A stretch of 64,000 nt of DNA from Streptomyces atratus (GTDB lineage: Bacteria; Actinomycetota; Actinomycetes; Streptomycetales; Streptomycetaceae). The DNA lies in contig NZ_FPJO01000011.1 of assembly GCF_900119365.1 (NCBI RefSeq), positions 205,460 through 269,459 of the forward strand, written 5' to 3'. The position numbers and the translations under genes are program-made. How positions within the stretch are numbered: the first letter of the stretch is position 1; the number at the start of each line of letters is the position of its first letter. Below are positions 8,369 through 16,783 of the stretch, one piece after another. A model generated the notes under the pieces. It had not been told where the DNA came from, did not search any database, and worked only from the letters and a program-made list of their open reading frames with translations.

Positions 8369-10366
8369 TCAGTCGATGGGCTTGAAGGTGTCGAACGCGG
8401 TCTTGCGCAGTGTCCGGCACTCCGCGCTGTCCCACTCGTCCGCCTTGCAGCTGATCATGATCGCGTAGCCGTGGCCGGCATCGACCTTGAAGCCCCGGTT
8501 GATCACATGGACCCGCTTGCCGTGCTGGGTGCGCTCGAACTGCCAGTCGGCGACGGTCGGGTAGCCGTTGTACTGGACCTTTTCGACGCCGAGATGGTGG
8601 TAGCCGTTGCTGCTGGCGGCGACGCCGGCCTTCGCGGCGTTCCAGGCCGCGGCCGCGTCGCCACCGGGCGAATCGGTGTAGTCGACCTGGACACGGGGGA
8701 AGCCGCCGCTGACGTTGTAGATGCCACCGGAGTTGCTGCCCGCCGTCTTGTCGAACCGGAAGTCCTCGGGCATGGCCATCGTGAAGTGGAACTTCTTGTT
8801 CGTGACCGTCTTGAATCCGGCCGGCAACGCGTCACCCGGCTTGTCGCCCTTGTCGCTGCCCTTTCCGTTGTCCTTGCCCTTGCCCTTGTCCTCGCCCTGC
8901 CCCTGGTTCTGGTCGCCGCTCTGGTCCTGGCCCTTGCCCTGGCCCTTGCCGCTGCCGCTGTCGGTCTCCGTGGAGCCGCCGGTCGACGCCGAGGGCCCGG
9001 CCGAGGTGGACTTGTCGCCCTTGCCGCCTTGCTTGCCCGCGTTGTTCTCGTCGTCCCCGCCGACCGTGAGCGCGAGGATCGTGCCGATCACGGCGAGCAC
9101 GATCACCGCCGCGATGATCGCCAGGGTGCGGCGCGGGACCACGTCCGTGATGGACGCCCGGGGTGGGGTGGCCGGTGACGTCGCCGGGCGCTGCGGCGGT
9201 ACGGCGGCGGAGGCCGTGGCCGCGGCGGCCGCGGGCCGGGCGGGCTTCGCGGGGGTGCCCGCGCCACCGGCCGAGGGGGAGTCCGAGGGCTTGGGCGGCA
9301 CGGTGGCCGAGGCCGCGGCGGCCCCCGTCGCGGCGGCCGGTGCCCCCTTCGCGTTCCGTACCGAGCGCAGTGCGCCCCGCAGCCGGTCCCGCGCACCCTC
9401 GCCCTGCTCCGCGGAGGCCGACGTCGCCTTGGCACGGGGTTCGGCCGGCGACTTGGGCAGCGCCATGACCTGGGTGGCCTCGGCGGGCGGGGGCACCACC
9501 GGGTCCGGCTTCTCGGGGGCGTGGATCACGTCGTTGAGCAGGGCGCGGGCGCCCGCGTCGTCGAGCCGCTGCTCGGGGTCCTTGGCGAGCAGGCCGTAGA
9601 TGACCTCCTCCAGCGGACCGGCGTTCTTCGGCGGGTCGAGCGGCTCGGTCATCACCGCGGTCAGGGTGGCGATGGCCGACCCCTTGTCGTACGGCGGAGA
9701 GCCCTCGACGCTCGCGTACAGCAGTCCGCCGAGCGACCAGAGGTCGGCGGGCGGTCCCGGCTTGTGGCCGCGGGCGCGCTCGGGAGAGATGTACGAGGGG
9801 GCGCCGACGAGCATGCCCGTGGAGGTGACCGACGGGTCGCCCTCGACCTGGGCGATGCCGAAGTCGGTCAGCACGACCCGGCCGTCCTCGGCGATCAGCA
9901 CGTTGGACGGCTTCACATCGCGGTGCAGGATGCCCTCGCGGTGCGCCGAACGCAGCACGTCGAGGATGGCGAGCCCGACCTCGGCGGCGCGCTTCGGCGT
10001 CAGCACACCGTCCTCGCGCACCGCTTCGGCGAGGGACTTGCCCTCGATGAGCTCCATCACGATCCACGGCCGGTCGTCCTCGTCGACCACGTCGTAGACC
10101 GTCACCGCGCCGTTGTTGCGGATCCTGGCGATCGCCTTCGCCTCACGCAGCGTGCGTGTGATGAGCCGTCGCTTCTCGTCGTCGTCGATGGCCGAGGGGA
10201 ACCGCAGTTCCTTGACCGCGACCGTGCGGCCCAGCGTCTCGTCGACGGCACGCCAGACCGTGCCCATACCGCCCCGGCCGAGCACCTCCCCGAGCCGGTA
10301 GCGCCCCGCAAGGAGACGTCCTTCCTTGTCCCGTTGGGGCTCCCGTGCCTGCTCCGCCTCCGACAT
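8369..10366 (-). CDS. Membrane Ser/Thr protein kinase with Gly/Lys/Gln-rich stalk and sensor domain
   Basis: 665 residues. The kinase domain (about 22-285) is intact: GRGGMG (30-35), VAVK lysine (52), HRDVKPSN (148-155) and DFG (168-170). An Ala/Pro-rich linker precedes one transmembrane helix near 410-432. Outside comes a low-complexity Gly/Lys/Asp/Gln stalk and then a roughly 145-residue domain beginning LPAGFKTVTNKKFHFTMAMP, related in pattern to those of the two downstream kinase-type proteins. It is the first gene of a same-strand trio (gaps of about 115 and 130 bp) and probably pairs functionally with the neighbouring pseudokinase. The ligand is unknown. Confidence 0.92.
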   Translation of the reverse strand: MSEAEQAREPQRDKEGRLLAGRYRLGEVLGRGGMGTVWRAVDETLGRTVAVKELRFPSAIDDDEKRRLITRTLREAKAIARIRNNGAVTVYDVVDEDDRPWIVMELIEGKSLAEAVREDGVLTPKRAAEVGLAILDVLRSAHREGILHRDVKPSNVLIAEDGRVVLTDFGIAQVEGDPSVTSTGMLVGAPSYISPERARGHKPGPPADLWSLGGLLYASVEGSPPYDKGSAIATLTAVMTEPLDPPKNAGPLEEVIYGLLAKDPEQRLDDAGARALLNDVIHAPEKPDPVVPPPAEATQVMALPKSPAEPRAKATSASAEQGEGARDRLRGALRSVRNAKGAPAAATGAAAASATVPPKPSDSPSAGGAGTPAKPARPAAAAATASAAVPPQRPATSPATPPRASITDVVPRRTLAIIAAVIVLAVIGTILALTVGGDDENNAGKQGGKGDKSTSAGPSASTGGSTETDSGSGKGQGKGQDQSGDQNQGQGEDKGKGKDNGKGSDKGDKPGDALPAGFKTVTNKKFHFTMAMPEDFRFDKTAGSNSGGIYNVSGGFPRVQVDYTDSPGGDAAAAWNAAKAGVAASSNGYHHLGVEKVQYNGYPTVADWQFERTQHGKRVHVINRGFKVDAGHGYAIMISCKADEWDSAECRTLRKTAFDTFKPID

Positions 10367-10486
10367 GCGTCCCCTCTGCGATCAACCCGCCCTGGCAGAG
10401 CGTTCATTGTCCCTCACCCCGGCACCGGTCATGGTGCCGGGTCCACACGGCCGCCATGATGTGCCCGGAGGAAGGGAATCCCTGCC

Positions 10487-11575
10487 ATGCCGATACTCAG
10501 GGTGCTGTTCGCCACCCTGTTGGTGCTGGCGCTGCTCGGGCTCGGAACAGTGCCCCTGCCCAGCGAACCACACCTCACCCCCGCAGCCGCCCATCTCCCC
10601 CGGCTCGTCGCCGACGGCGGTGCTCCCACGGCGGCGCTGCTGGCCCGTCACACCTCCTCCGCACCGTACGACACCTACCGCTCGACGGGGACCGGCATCC
10701 GACGGGCGGACCACTTCCGGGCGGGCAGCATCACCAAGACCTTCGTCGCCACGGTCGTCCTCCAGCTCGTCGAGGAACGGAAGCTGCGCCTGTCGGACAC
10801 GGTCCAACGGCTGCTGCCGGGGCTGGTGCGCGGCAACGGCAACGACGGCCGCCGCATCACCCTGCGCGCCCTGCTCAGCCACACCAGCGGCCTCTACGAC
10901 TACACCGCCGACCCATCGGCCCACCCTCTCTCCGCCACCGCGGCGGTCCGCGTCGCCCTGGCCCACCGTCCGACGGACGCCCCCGGCCGCTACGCCTACT
11001 CCAACACCAATTACGCCGTACTCGGACTCGTCGTTCAACGGGTCACCGGGCACGGCTACGCCGCCGAGATCCGCGACCGCATCATCACCCCCCTCCGTCT
11101 CACGGGCACCTCCCTCCCGGGCGCCCGTACCGCGCTGCCCTCCCCGCACGGCCGCGGCTACACCCGCGATGCGGCAGACGGCCGCCTGCGCGACGTCACC
11201 GCGCTCGACCCGCGCACAGCGGGCGCGGCCGGCGAGCTGATCTCCACGCTCGACGATCTGAACCGCTTCTACGCGGCCCTGCTGGGCGGCCGTCTCCTCG
11301 CGCCCGCCCAGCTGAAGGTCCTGCTGAACACCCGGGCCACGCACGGCGTCTACGGCCTGGGCATCTATCCGCAGAAGCTCTCCTGCGGCATCACCGTCTG
11401 GGGTCACAACGGCCACATCGCGGGCAGTCACGTCCGCACCGCCGCCACGCGCGACGGCGGACACACCCTGACCTACCGCGTCGACACGGACACCCTGGCC
11501 GACGCGGAGACCCTCGAAACGGCGCTGCTGGACGCGGAGTTCTGCGACCGGCCGCAGAGACCCCGGAGTTCCTAG
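10487..11575 (+). CDS. Secreted serine hydrolase, beta-lactamase/D-Ala-D-Ala carboxypeptidase family
   Basis: 362 residues with an N-terminal signal sequence (hydrophobic 5-21). The penicillin-binding fold signatures are present: SITK (Ser81, Lys84), YSN near residue 170, and HNG near 306 in place of KTG, as in class C-like serine hydrolases. It probably acts on peptidoglycan or another D-amino-acid peptide outside the cell; true beta-lactamase activity cannot be inferred. It is transcribed divergently from the kinase gene at 10366. Its stop codon overlaps the end of the convergent glpD by 4 bp, leaving no room for an intervening terminator. Confidence 0.85.
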   Translation: MPILRVLFATLLVLALLGLGTVPLPSEPHLTPAAAHLPRLVADGGAPTAALLARHTSSAPYDTYRSTGTGIRRADHFRAGSITKTFVATVVLQLVEERKLRLSDTVQRLLPGLVRGNGNDGRRITLRALLSHTSGLYDYTADPSAHPLSATAAVRVALAHRPTDAPGRYAYSNTNYAVLGLVVQRVTGHGYAAEIRDRIITPLRLTGTSLPGARTALPSPHGRGYTRDAADGRLRDVTALDPRTAGAAGELISTLDDLNRFYAALLGGRLLAPAQLKVLLNTRATHGVYGLGIYPQKLSCGITVWGHNGHIAGSHVRTAATRDGGHTLTYRVDTDTLADAETLETALLDAEFCDRPQRPRSS

Positions 11576-13278
11576 ATCGGCACGATGTCCGGAGCGCCGA
11601 GCCGCGCCGCGTCGGCCGTGAGGTCGTCCGGCTGCCGCTGCGACTCCCGCTCCGCCTGCACCCGCTTCTCGTAGTGCTCGACCTCCCGGTCGATCTGCCC
11701 CTCGTCCCAGCCCAGCACCGGCGCCATCAGTTCCGCGCAGAGCCGGGCGCTGTTCGTGCCCCGGTCGAAGGTCTCGATGGAGATCCGGGTCCGGCGGGTC
11801 AGTACGTCGTCGAGATGGCGGGCCCCCTCGTGCGAGGCCGCGTAGACGATCTCGGCCTTGAGATAGTCGTCGGCCGAGGGCAGCGGCTCCCCCAGCACCG
11901 GATCGGCGAGGATCAGTTCGAGGATCTGCTCGGTCATCGAGCCGTACCGGTTGAGCAGATGCTCCACCCGGGCGACATGGAGGCCGGTGCGGGCCGCGAT
12001 CCTCGCACGGGCGTTCCACAGGGCCGGGTATCCCTCCGCCCCCAACAGCGGGATCTCCTCGGTGACGCAGGCCGCCACCCGCTGGTCGAGGCCGTGCACC
12101 GCCTCGTCCACGGCGTCCTTCGCCATCACCCGGTACGTCGTGTACTTGCCGCCCGCCACGACCACGAGGCCCGGCAGCGGATGCGCCACCGTGTGCTCGC
12201 GCGAGAGCTTGCTGGTGGCGTCGGACTCGCCGGCCAGCAGCGGCCGCAGCCCGGCGTAGACACCCTGGACGTCGTCCCGGCCCAGGGGCGTGGCCAGGAC
12301 CGAGTTGACGTGTTCGAGCAGGTAGTCGATGTCGGCGCTGGACGCCGCCGGGTGCGCCTTGTCCAGGTCCCAGTCGGTGTCCGTCGTCCCGATGATCCAG
12401 TGCCGCCCCCACGGGATGACGAAGAGGACGGACTTCTCGGTCCGCAGGATCAGGCCGGTCGAGGAGTGGATGCGGTCCTTGGGGACCACCAGGTGGATGC
12501 CCTTGGACGCCCGGACGTGGAACTGTCCGCGCTCCCCGATCAGCGCCTGGGTGTCGTCCGTCCAGACCCCGGTCGCGTTGACCACCTGCTTGGCCCTGAC
12601 CTCGTACTCCCCTCCCGCCTCGACGTCCTCCACCCGGACGCCGACGACCCGCTCGCCCTCCCGGAGAAAGCCGGTCACCCGCGCGCGGTTGGCCACATGT
12701 GCGCCGTAGCCGGCGGCGGTGCGCACCAGGGTCGCCACATAACGGGCGTCGTCCATCTGTGCGTCGTAGTACTGCAACGCCCCGACCAGGGCGTCCTTCC
12801 TCAGCGCCGGGGCGACGCGCAGGGCGCGGCGGCGGGAGAGATGCCGGTGCACGGGCAGGCCGCGGCCGTGGCCCGACGACACCGACATCGCGTCGTAGAG
12901 CGCCACTCCGGAACCGGCGTAGAGCCGCTCCCAGCCCTTGTGCTGCAACGGGTAGAGGAACGGCACCGGCTTCACCAGATGCGGGGCCAGCCGCTCCAGG
13001 AGCAACCCGCGCTCCTTCAGCGCCTCCCGGACGAGCGCGAAGTCGAGCATCTCCAGGTAGCGCAGCCCGCCGTGGATCAGCTTGCTCGACCTGCTCGATG
13101 TGCCCGACGCCCAGTCGCGGGCCTCGACCAGGCCGGTCGAGAGTCCTCTCGTCGCCGCGTCCAGCGCCGTACCGGCGCCGACCACGCCCGCTCCCACGAC
13201 CAGCACGTCCAGTTCGCGCTCGGCCAGCGCGGCCAGCGCCTCGGCACGTTCCGCAGGTCCCAGTGTCGCTGTCCTCAC
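11572..13278 (-). CDS. glpD: Aerobic glycerol-3-phosphate dehydrogenase
   Basis: 568 residues. A FAD-binding motif (VLVVGAGVVGAG) lies near residue 25, followed by the family signature SSRSSKLIHGGLRYLE and a C-terminal GlpD helical domain. The enzyme oxidises sn-glycerol-3-phosphate to dihydroxyacetone phosphate at the membrane and passes electrons to quinone. I chose the GTG at 13278 because it has a GGGAGG ribosome site 5 bases upstream and gives the usual N-terminus. An in-frame ATG further upstream would add 50 atypical residues. No glpF or glpK is adjacent. Confidence 0.92.
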   Translation of the reverse strand: MRTATLGPAERAEALAALAERELDVLVVGAGVVGAGTALDAATRGLSTGLVEARDWASGTSSRSSKLIHGGLRYLEMLDFALVREALKERGLLLERLAPHLVKPVPFLYPLQHKGWERLYAGSGVALYDAMSVSSGHGRGLPVHRHLSRRRALRVAPALRKDALVGALQYYDAQMDDARYVATLVRTAAGYGAHVANRARVTGFLREGERVVGVRVEDVEAGGEYEVRAKQVVNATGVWTDDTQALIGERGQFHVRASKGIHLVVPKDRIHSSTGLILRTEKSVLFVIPWGRHWIIGTTDTDWDLDKAHPAASSADIDYLLEHVNSVLATPLGRDDVQGVYAGLRPLLAGESDATSKLSREHTVAHPLPGLVVVAGGKYTTYRVMAKDAVDEAVHGLDQRVAACVTEEIPLLGAEGYPALWNARARIAARTGLHVARVEHLLNRYGSMTEQILELILADPVLGEPLPSADDYLKAEIVYAASHEGARHLDDVLTRRTRISIETFDRGTNSARLCAELMAPVLGWDEGQIDREVEHYEKRVQAERESQRQPDDLTADAARLGAPDIVPI

Positions 13279-13539
13279 TGCTGCCTCCCGGGTAGATCGG
13301 GGTGGTCCGGCACCGGGACGCGACCCGGCCCGGCGGTCGGGGCGGCCCGTGCGCACCTCTCGATTCTGTCCGCCGTCCCCGACTTCGGCCACCGCCTGTG
13401 GACAACACCAGGACGACAGGAGGCCCACAATGCAACATATAGGTCATATTTACGCCTAGTGTGACATTGCGCTGTCCCCAGCGGTTGCGCTTTCTGCCCT
13501 CATGGTCCATAGACCGACCGGGAAGGACGGCCCATCCAC
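13279..13539. other. Divergent glpD / sugar-dehydrogenase intergenic region
   Basis: 261 bp without a supported gene. A notably AT-rich stretch around 13430-13465 (ATATAGGTCATATTTACG, then TAGTGT at about 13457) is the most promoter-like part for the rightward gene. No inverted repeat convincing enough to call an operator was found. Confidence 0.4.
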
Positions 13540-14802
13540 ATGCCCGCAGACCTCGCAGTCATCGGACTCGGCCATCTCGGCCTGCCCCTCGCCCAGGCCG
13601 CCGTGGCCGCAGGCGTGCAGACCGTCGGCTACGACACCGACCCACGCGCCTATACGGAACTCTCCGCCGGCCGCACCCCCGTCGAGGGACCGCTCACCGC
13701 CTCGGACGTCCGCCGGATGCTCTCGGGCGGCTTCCGGCCCACCACCGACCCGGCCGAGCTGGGCCGGGTCCGTACCGCGGTGATCTGCGCGCCCACCCCG
13801 CTCGGCGCCGACCGCACCCTCGACCTGACCGCCGTCGGCGACGCGGCCCGCGCGCTCGCCGCCCGGCTGCGCCCGCACACCACCGTGCTGCTGGAATCGG
13901 CCGTGCCGCCCGGCACCACCGAGAACTACCTGCTGCCGCTGCTCGAAGAGGGCTCGGGGCTGCGCGCCGGCCGCGACTTCCACCTCGCCTGCTCCCCCAG
14001 CCGCCTCGACCCCGGCAACCGGAGCCACGTCTACGCCAACACCCCCAAGGTCATCGGCGGCCTCACCCCCGCCTGCACCGAGTCCGCCGCCGCCTTCTAC
14101 GGCCGGCTCACCGACAAGGTCGTCCGGGCCCGCGGGCCGCGCGAGGCCGAGATGACGAAGGTCCTGGAGACCAACTTCCGGCACGTCAACATCGCCCTGG
14201 TCAACGAGATGGCGGTGCTCTGCCACGACCTCGGCGTCGACCTGTGGGACGTCATCCGGTGCGCCGAGACCAAGCCCTTCGGCTTCCAGCCGTTCCGTCC
14301 CGGCCCCGGCGTCGGCGGCCACGGCGCACCCGTGGACCCGGGCTACCTCCCGTACAACAGCCGCACCCCCGGCCACCCCCTGCGGATGGTCTCGCTCGCC
14401 CAGGAGATCAATGGCCGGATGCCGCAGTACGTGATCCAGCGCTGCGCCACCCTCCTGAACGAACACGGCAAGTCCGTCCGCGGCGCCCGGGTGCTGCTGC
14501 TCGGGGTCACCTACAAGCCCGACCTCGCCGACCAGGAGGGCTCCCCCGCCCGGGAGATCGCGAGCCGGCTGATGGGCATGGGCGCCCAGATCGGCTACCA
14601 CGACCCGCACGTCCTGGACTGGCGGGTGCGCGAACTCCCGGTGCCGCGCGCCGACTCCCTGTACGAAGCGGCGTCCAGCGCCGACCTCACGGTGCTGCTC
14701 CAGCACCACCGGACGTACGACCTCCAGGGCCTCGCCGTGAAGGCCCAGCTCCTCCTGGACACCCGGGGCGCGACCCCGGCGGGGGCCGCGCACCGGCTGT
14801 GA
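13540..14802 (+). CDS. Nucleotide-sugar 6-dehydrogenase homologue lacking the catalytic cysteine
   Basis: 420 residues with the three-domain layout of UDP-glucose/UDP-ManNAc dehydrogenases: N-terminal NAD motif IGLGHLGLPLA (8-18), ESAVPPGTTE, a central helix with catalytic Lys207, and a C-terminal domain starting VLLLGVTYKPDLAD. The conserved active-site loop GxGGHC is GVGGHGAP here, putting Gly262 at the position of the thiohemiacetal-forming cysteine. The neighbouring ENT triad reads ETN (210-212). The rest is well conserved with normal codon use, so it is expressed and not decaying. It may perform only the first oxidation, be redirected to another substrate, or be a non-catalytic paralogue. 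It stands alone, without capsule genes. Confidence 0.85.
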   Translation: MPADLAVIGLGHLGLPLAQAAVAAGVQTVGYDTDPRAYTELSAGRTPVEGPLTASDVRRMLSGGFRPTTDPAELGRVRTAVICAPTPLGADRTLDLTAVGDAARALAARLRPHTTVLLESAVPPGTTENYLLPLLEEGSGLRAGRDFHLACSPSRLDPGNRSHVYANTPKVIGGLTPACTESAAAFYGRLTDKVVRARGPREAEMTKVLETNFRHVNIALVNEMAVLCHDLGVDLWDVIRCAETKPFGFQPFRPGPGVGGHGAPVDPGYLPYNSRTPGHPLRMVSLAQEINGRMPQYVIQRCATLLNEHGKSVRGARVLLLGVTYKPDLADQEGSPAREIASRLMGMGAQIGYHDPHVLDWRVRELPVPRADSLYEAASSADLTVLLQHHRTYDLQGLAVKAQLLLDTRGATPAGAAHRL

Positions 14803-14908
14803 GAACTCTCCCCCCGGGATTTGGGTGGGGAGATGTCACAGGCTGCTGCTAGCCTGCGGCGTCACTTCTCGCACAGTTGTGCGCTTCCGTCCCAGGGGGG
14901 ATACCACC

Positions 14909-15481
14909 ATGAGCCAGCCCGTGCCACCGTCGGACCAGCCGCAGCAGCCGTACAACGCCCAGCCCGGCGGCAACCCGTTCGCGGGCCAGCAGGCCGGCGC
15001 CCCGACCGGCAACCCCTTCGCGGGCCAGCAGCCCGGCGCCCCGTTCGGCGGCGCGCCCTTCGCCCCGCCGGCCCCCGCACGCAACAACATCGGCCTCGGC
15101 CTGGTCGCCGCCGTCGTCGCGGCCGTCGTCGCCGCGGGCATCTACGGGGCCATCATCGGCGCCACCAAGCACGAGATCGGCTACGCGGCCGTGGGTGTCG
15201 GCTTCGTCGTCGGCTTCGCGGCGGGCAAGCTCGGCGGCCGCAACCCCGTGCTGCCGGTCGTCAGCGCCGTGCTCTCGCTGGTCGCCGTCTACTTCGGCCA
15301 GCTGCTCGGCAAGGCGATGAGCGCGGCCAAGGAGCTCCCGGTCACCGTCTCCGAACTCTTCTTCGACCACTTCAGCCTGCTGAACGAGGCGTGGAAGGCC
15401 GACTCGGACTTCATCTCGTACCTCTTCTTCGCCATCGCGGCCGTCGCCGCGTTCTCCGGCGCCAAGAAGGCCGGAGCCTAG
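14909..15481 (+). CDS. Small membrane protein with Pro/Gln/Gly-rich N-terminus
   Basis: 190 residues. The first 55 contain imperfect repeats of the type GGNPFAGQQ, typical of unstructured actinobacterial N-tails. They are followed by about four hydrophobic segments (roughly 57-80, 86-104, 108-130 and a C-terminal one). The ATG at 14909 is preferred over an upstream in-frame ATG at 14825 because it follows a strong AGGGGGG ribosome site. No enzymatic motif was recognised. A perfect hairpin terminator follows 15 bp after the stop. Confidence 0.75.
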   Translation: MSQPVPPSDQPQQPYNAQPGGNPFAGQQAGAPTGNPFAGQQPGAPFGGAPFAPPAPARNNIGLGLVAAVVAAVVAAGIYGAIIGATKHEIGYAAVGVGFVVGFAAGKLGGRNPVLPVVSAVLSLVAVYFGQLLGKAMSAAKELPVTVSELFFDHFSLLNEAWKADSDFISYLFFAIAAVAAFSGAKKAGA

Positions 15482-15496
15482 TCGCGGACCGCACAC

Positions 15497-15538
15497 ACGG
15501 GAGGGCCCGGACCGCCGTCGCGGTCCGGGCCCTCCCGT
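15497..15538. terminator. Bidirectional hairpin terminator
   Basis: A perfect 19-bp GC-rich stem (15497-15515 with 15520-15538) and a 4-base loop lie between convergent stop codons of the membrane-protein gene and guaB3. There is no T-run, as is common in Streptomyces. It can serve both directions. Confidence 0.9.
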
Positions 15539-15552
15539 CGTGCTCCGAGGAC

Positions 15553-16677
15553 TCAGCGGCGGTGCTGCGAGTCCGCCACCGTGACCTCGACGCGCTGGAA
15601 CTCCTTGAGGTCGCTGTACCCCGTCGTCGCCATCGCCCGGCGCAGCGCGCCGAAGATGTTCATCGAGCCGTCGGGGGTGTGCGAGGGACCGGTCAGGACC
15701 TCCTCGGTGGTGCCGACCGAGCCCAGGTCCACCAGCTTGCCGCGCGGCACGTCCTCGTGGACGGCCTCCATGCCCCAGTGCCGGCCGCGGCCGGGCGCGT
15801 CCGTCGCACGGGCCAGCGGGGAGCCCATCATCACGGCGTCCGCGCCGCAGGCGATGGCCTTGGGCAGGTCGCCGGACCAGCCGACGCCGCCGTCCGCGAT
15901 CACGTGCACGTACCGGCCGCCGGACTCGTCCATGTAGTCGCGGCGGGCGCCGGCCACATCGGCGACCGCGGTCGCCATCGGGACCTGGATGCCGAAGACG
16001 TTGCGCGTGGTGTGCGCGGCGCCGCCGCCGAAGCCGACGAGGACACCGGCCGCACCGGTACGCATCAGGTGCAGGGCGGCGGTGTACGTGGCGCAGCCGC
16101 CGACGATCACCGGGACGTCCAGCTCGTAGATGAACTGCTTGAGGTTGAGCGGCTCGGCGGCACCCGAGACGTGCTCGGCGGAGACCGTCGTACCGCGGAT
16201 GACGAAGATGTCCACACCCGCGTCGACGACGGCCTTGGAGAACTGCGCGGTGCGCTGCGGGGAGAGCGCGGCGGCGGTGACGACACCGGAGTCGCGCACC
16301 TCCTTGATGCGCTGTCCGATCAGCTCCTCCTGGATCGGGGCGGAGTAGATCTCCTGGAGGCGGCGGGTCGCCGACTCGACGGGCATCTCGGCGATCTCGT
16401 CGAGCAGCGGCTGCGGGTCGGCGTGCCGGGTCCACAGGCCCTCGAGGTTGAGGACGCCGAGGCCGCCGAGCTCACCGATGCGGATCGCGGTCTGCGGGGA
16501 GACCACGGAGTCCATGGGAGCGGCCAGGAAGGGCAGCTCGAAACGGTAGGCGTCGATCTGCCAGGCGATCGAGACCTCCTTCGGGTCGCGGGTACGACGG
16601 CTCGGAACGACGGCGATGTCGTCGAATGCGTACGCCCGGCGGCCGCGCTTGCCGCGCCCGATCTCGATCTCAGTCAC
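15553..16677 (-). CDS. guaB3: GuaB3-type IMP dehydrogenase-related protein
   Basis: 374 residues: an IMPDH/GMP-reductase barrel without CBS domains. The N-terminus (DDIAVVPSRR, FLAAPMDSVVSP) is characteristic of the actinobacterial IMPDH-related family 2. The substrate loop does not show the classical GSICTTR cysteine motif that the downstream-strand neighbour GuaB has, so ordinary IMPDH activity should not be assumed. The GTG at 16677 begins MTEIEIG. It follows guaB on the same strand after a hairpin terminator, as in mycobacteria (guaB2-guaB3). A role in guanine nucleotide metabolism is inferred from family and context. Confidence 0.88.
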   Translation of the reverse strand: MTEIEIGRGKRGRRAYAFDDIAVVPSRRTRDPKEVSIAWQIDAYRFELPFLAAPMDSVVSPQTAIRIGELGGLGVLNLEGLWTRHADPQPLLDEIAEMPVESATRRLQEIYSAPIQEELIGQRIKEVRDSGVVTAAALSPQRTAQFSKAVVDAGVDIFVIRGTTVSAEHVSGAAEPLNLKQFIYELDVPVIVGGCATYTAALHLMRTGAAGVLVGFGGGAAHTTRNVFGIQVPMATAVADVAGARRDYMDESGGRYVHVIADGGVGWSGDLPKAIACGADAVMMGSPLARATDAPGRGRHWGMEAVHEDVPRGKLVDLGSVGTTEEVLTGPSHTPDGSMNIFGALRRAMATTGYSDLKEFQRVEVTVADSQHRR

Positions 16678-16733
16678 GATGGTGTGGCCTTTCCCTCTAT
16701 GTCTGCGCTGTCCAGTATCCCCGACACACGGCT

Positions 16734-16768
16734 GAGGGGCGGTCCCGGGAACCCCCGGACCGCCCCTC
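16734..16768 (-). terminator. Hairpin downstream of guaB
   Basis: GAGGGGCGGTCC pairs with GGACCGCCCCTC around a short C/G-rich centre. It lies 16 bp after the guaB stop codon and upstream of guaB3, so the two genes may be transcribed separately or guaB3 expression may be attenuated. Confidence 0.75.
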
Positions 16769-16783
16769 GGCTGCGCTGTCGCG

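Noticed and set aside
10382..13510. A 1042-residue minus-strand open frame, and a similarly long plus-strand frame (10345-13464)
   Set aside because: Both span two real genes (serine hydrolase and glpD) in other frames and have no domain or good start; long spurious frames are normal at this GC content.
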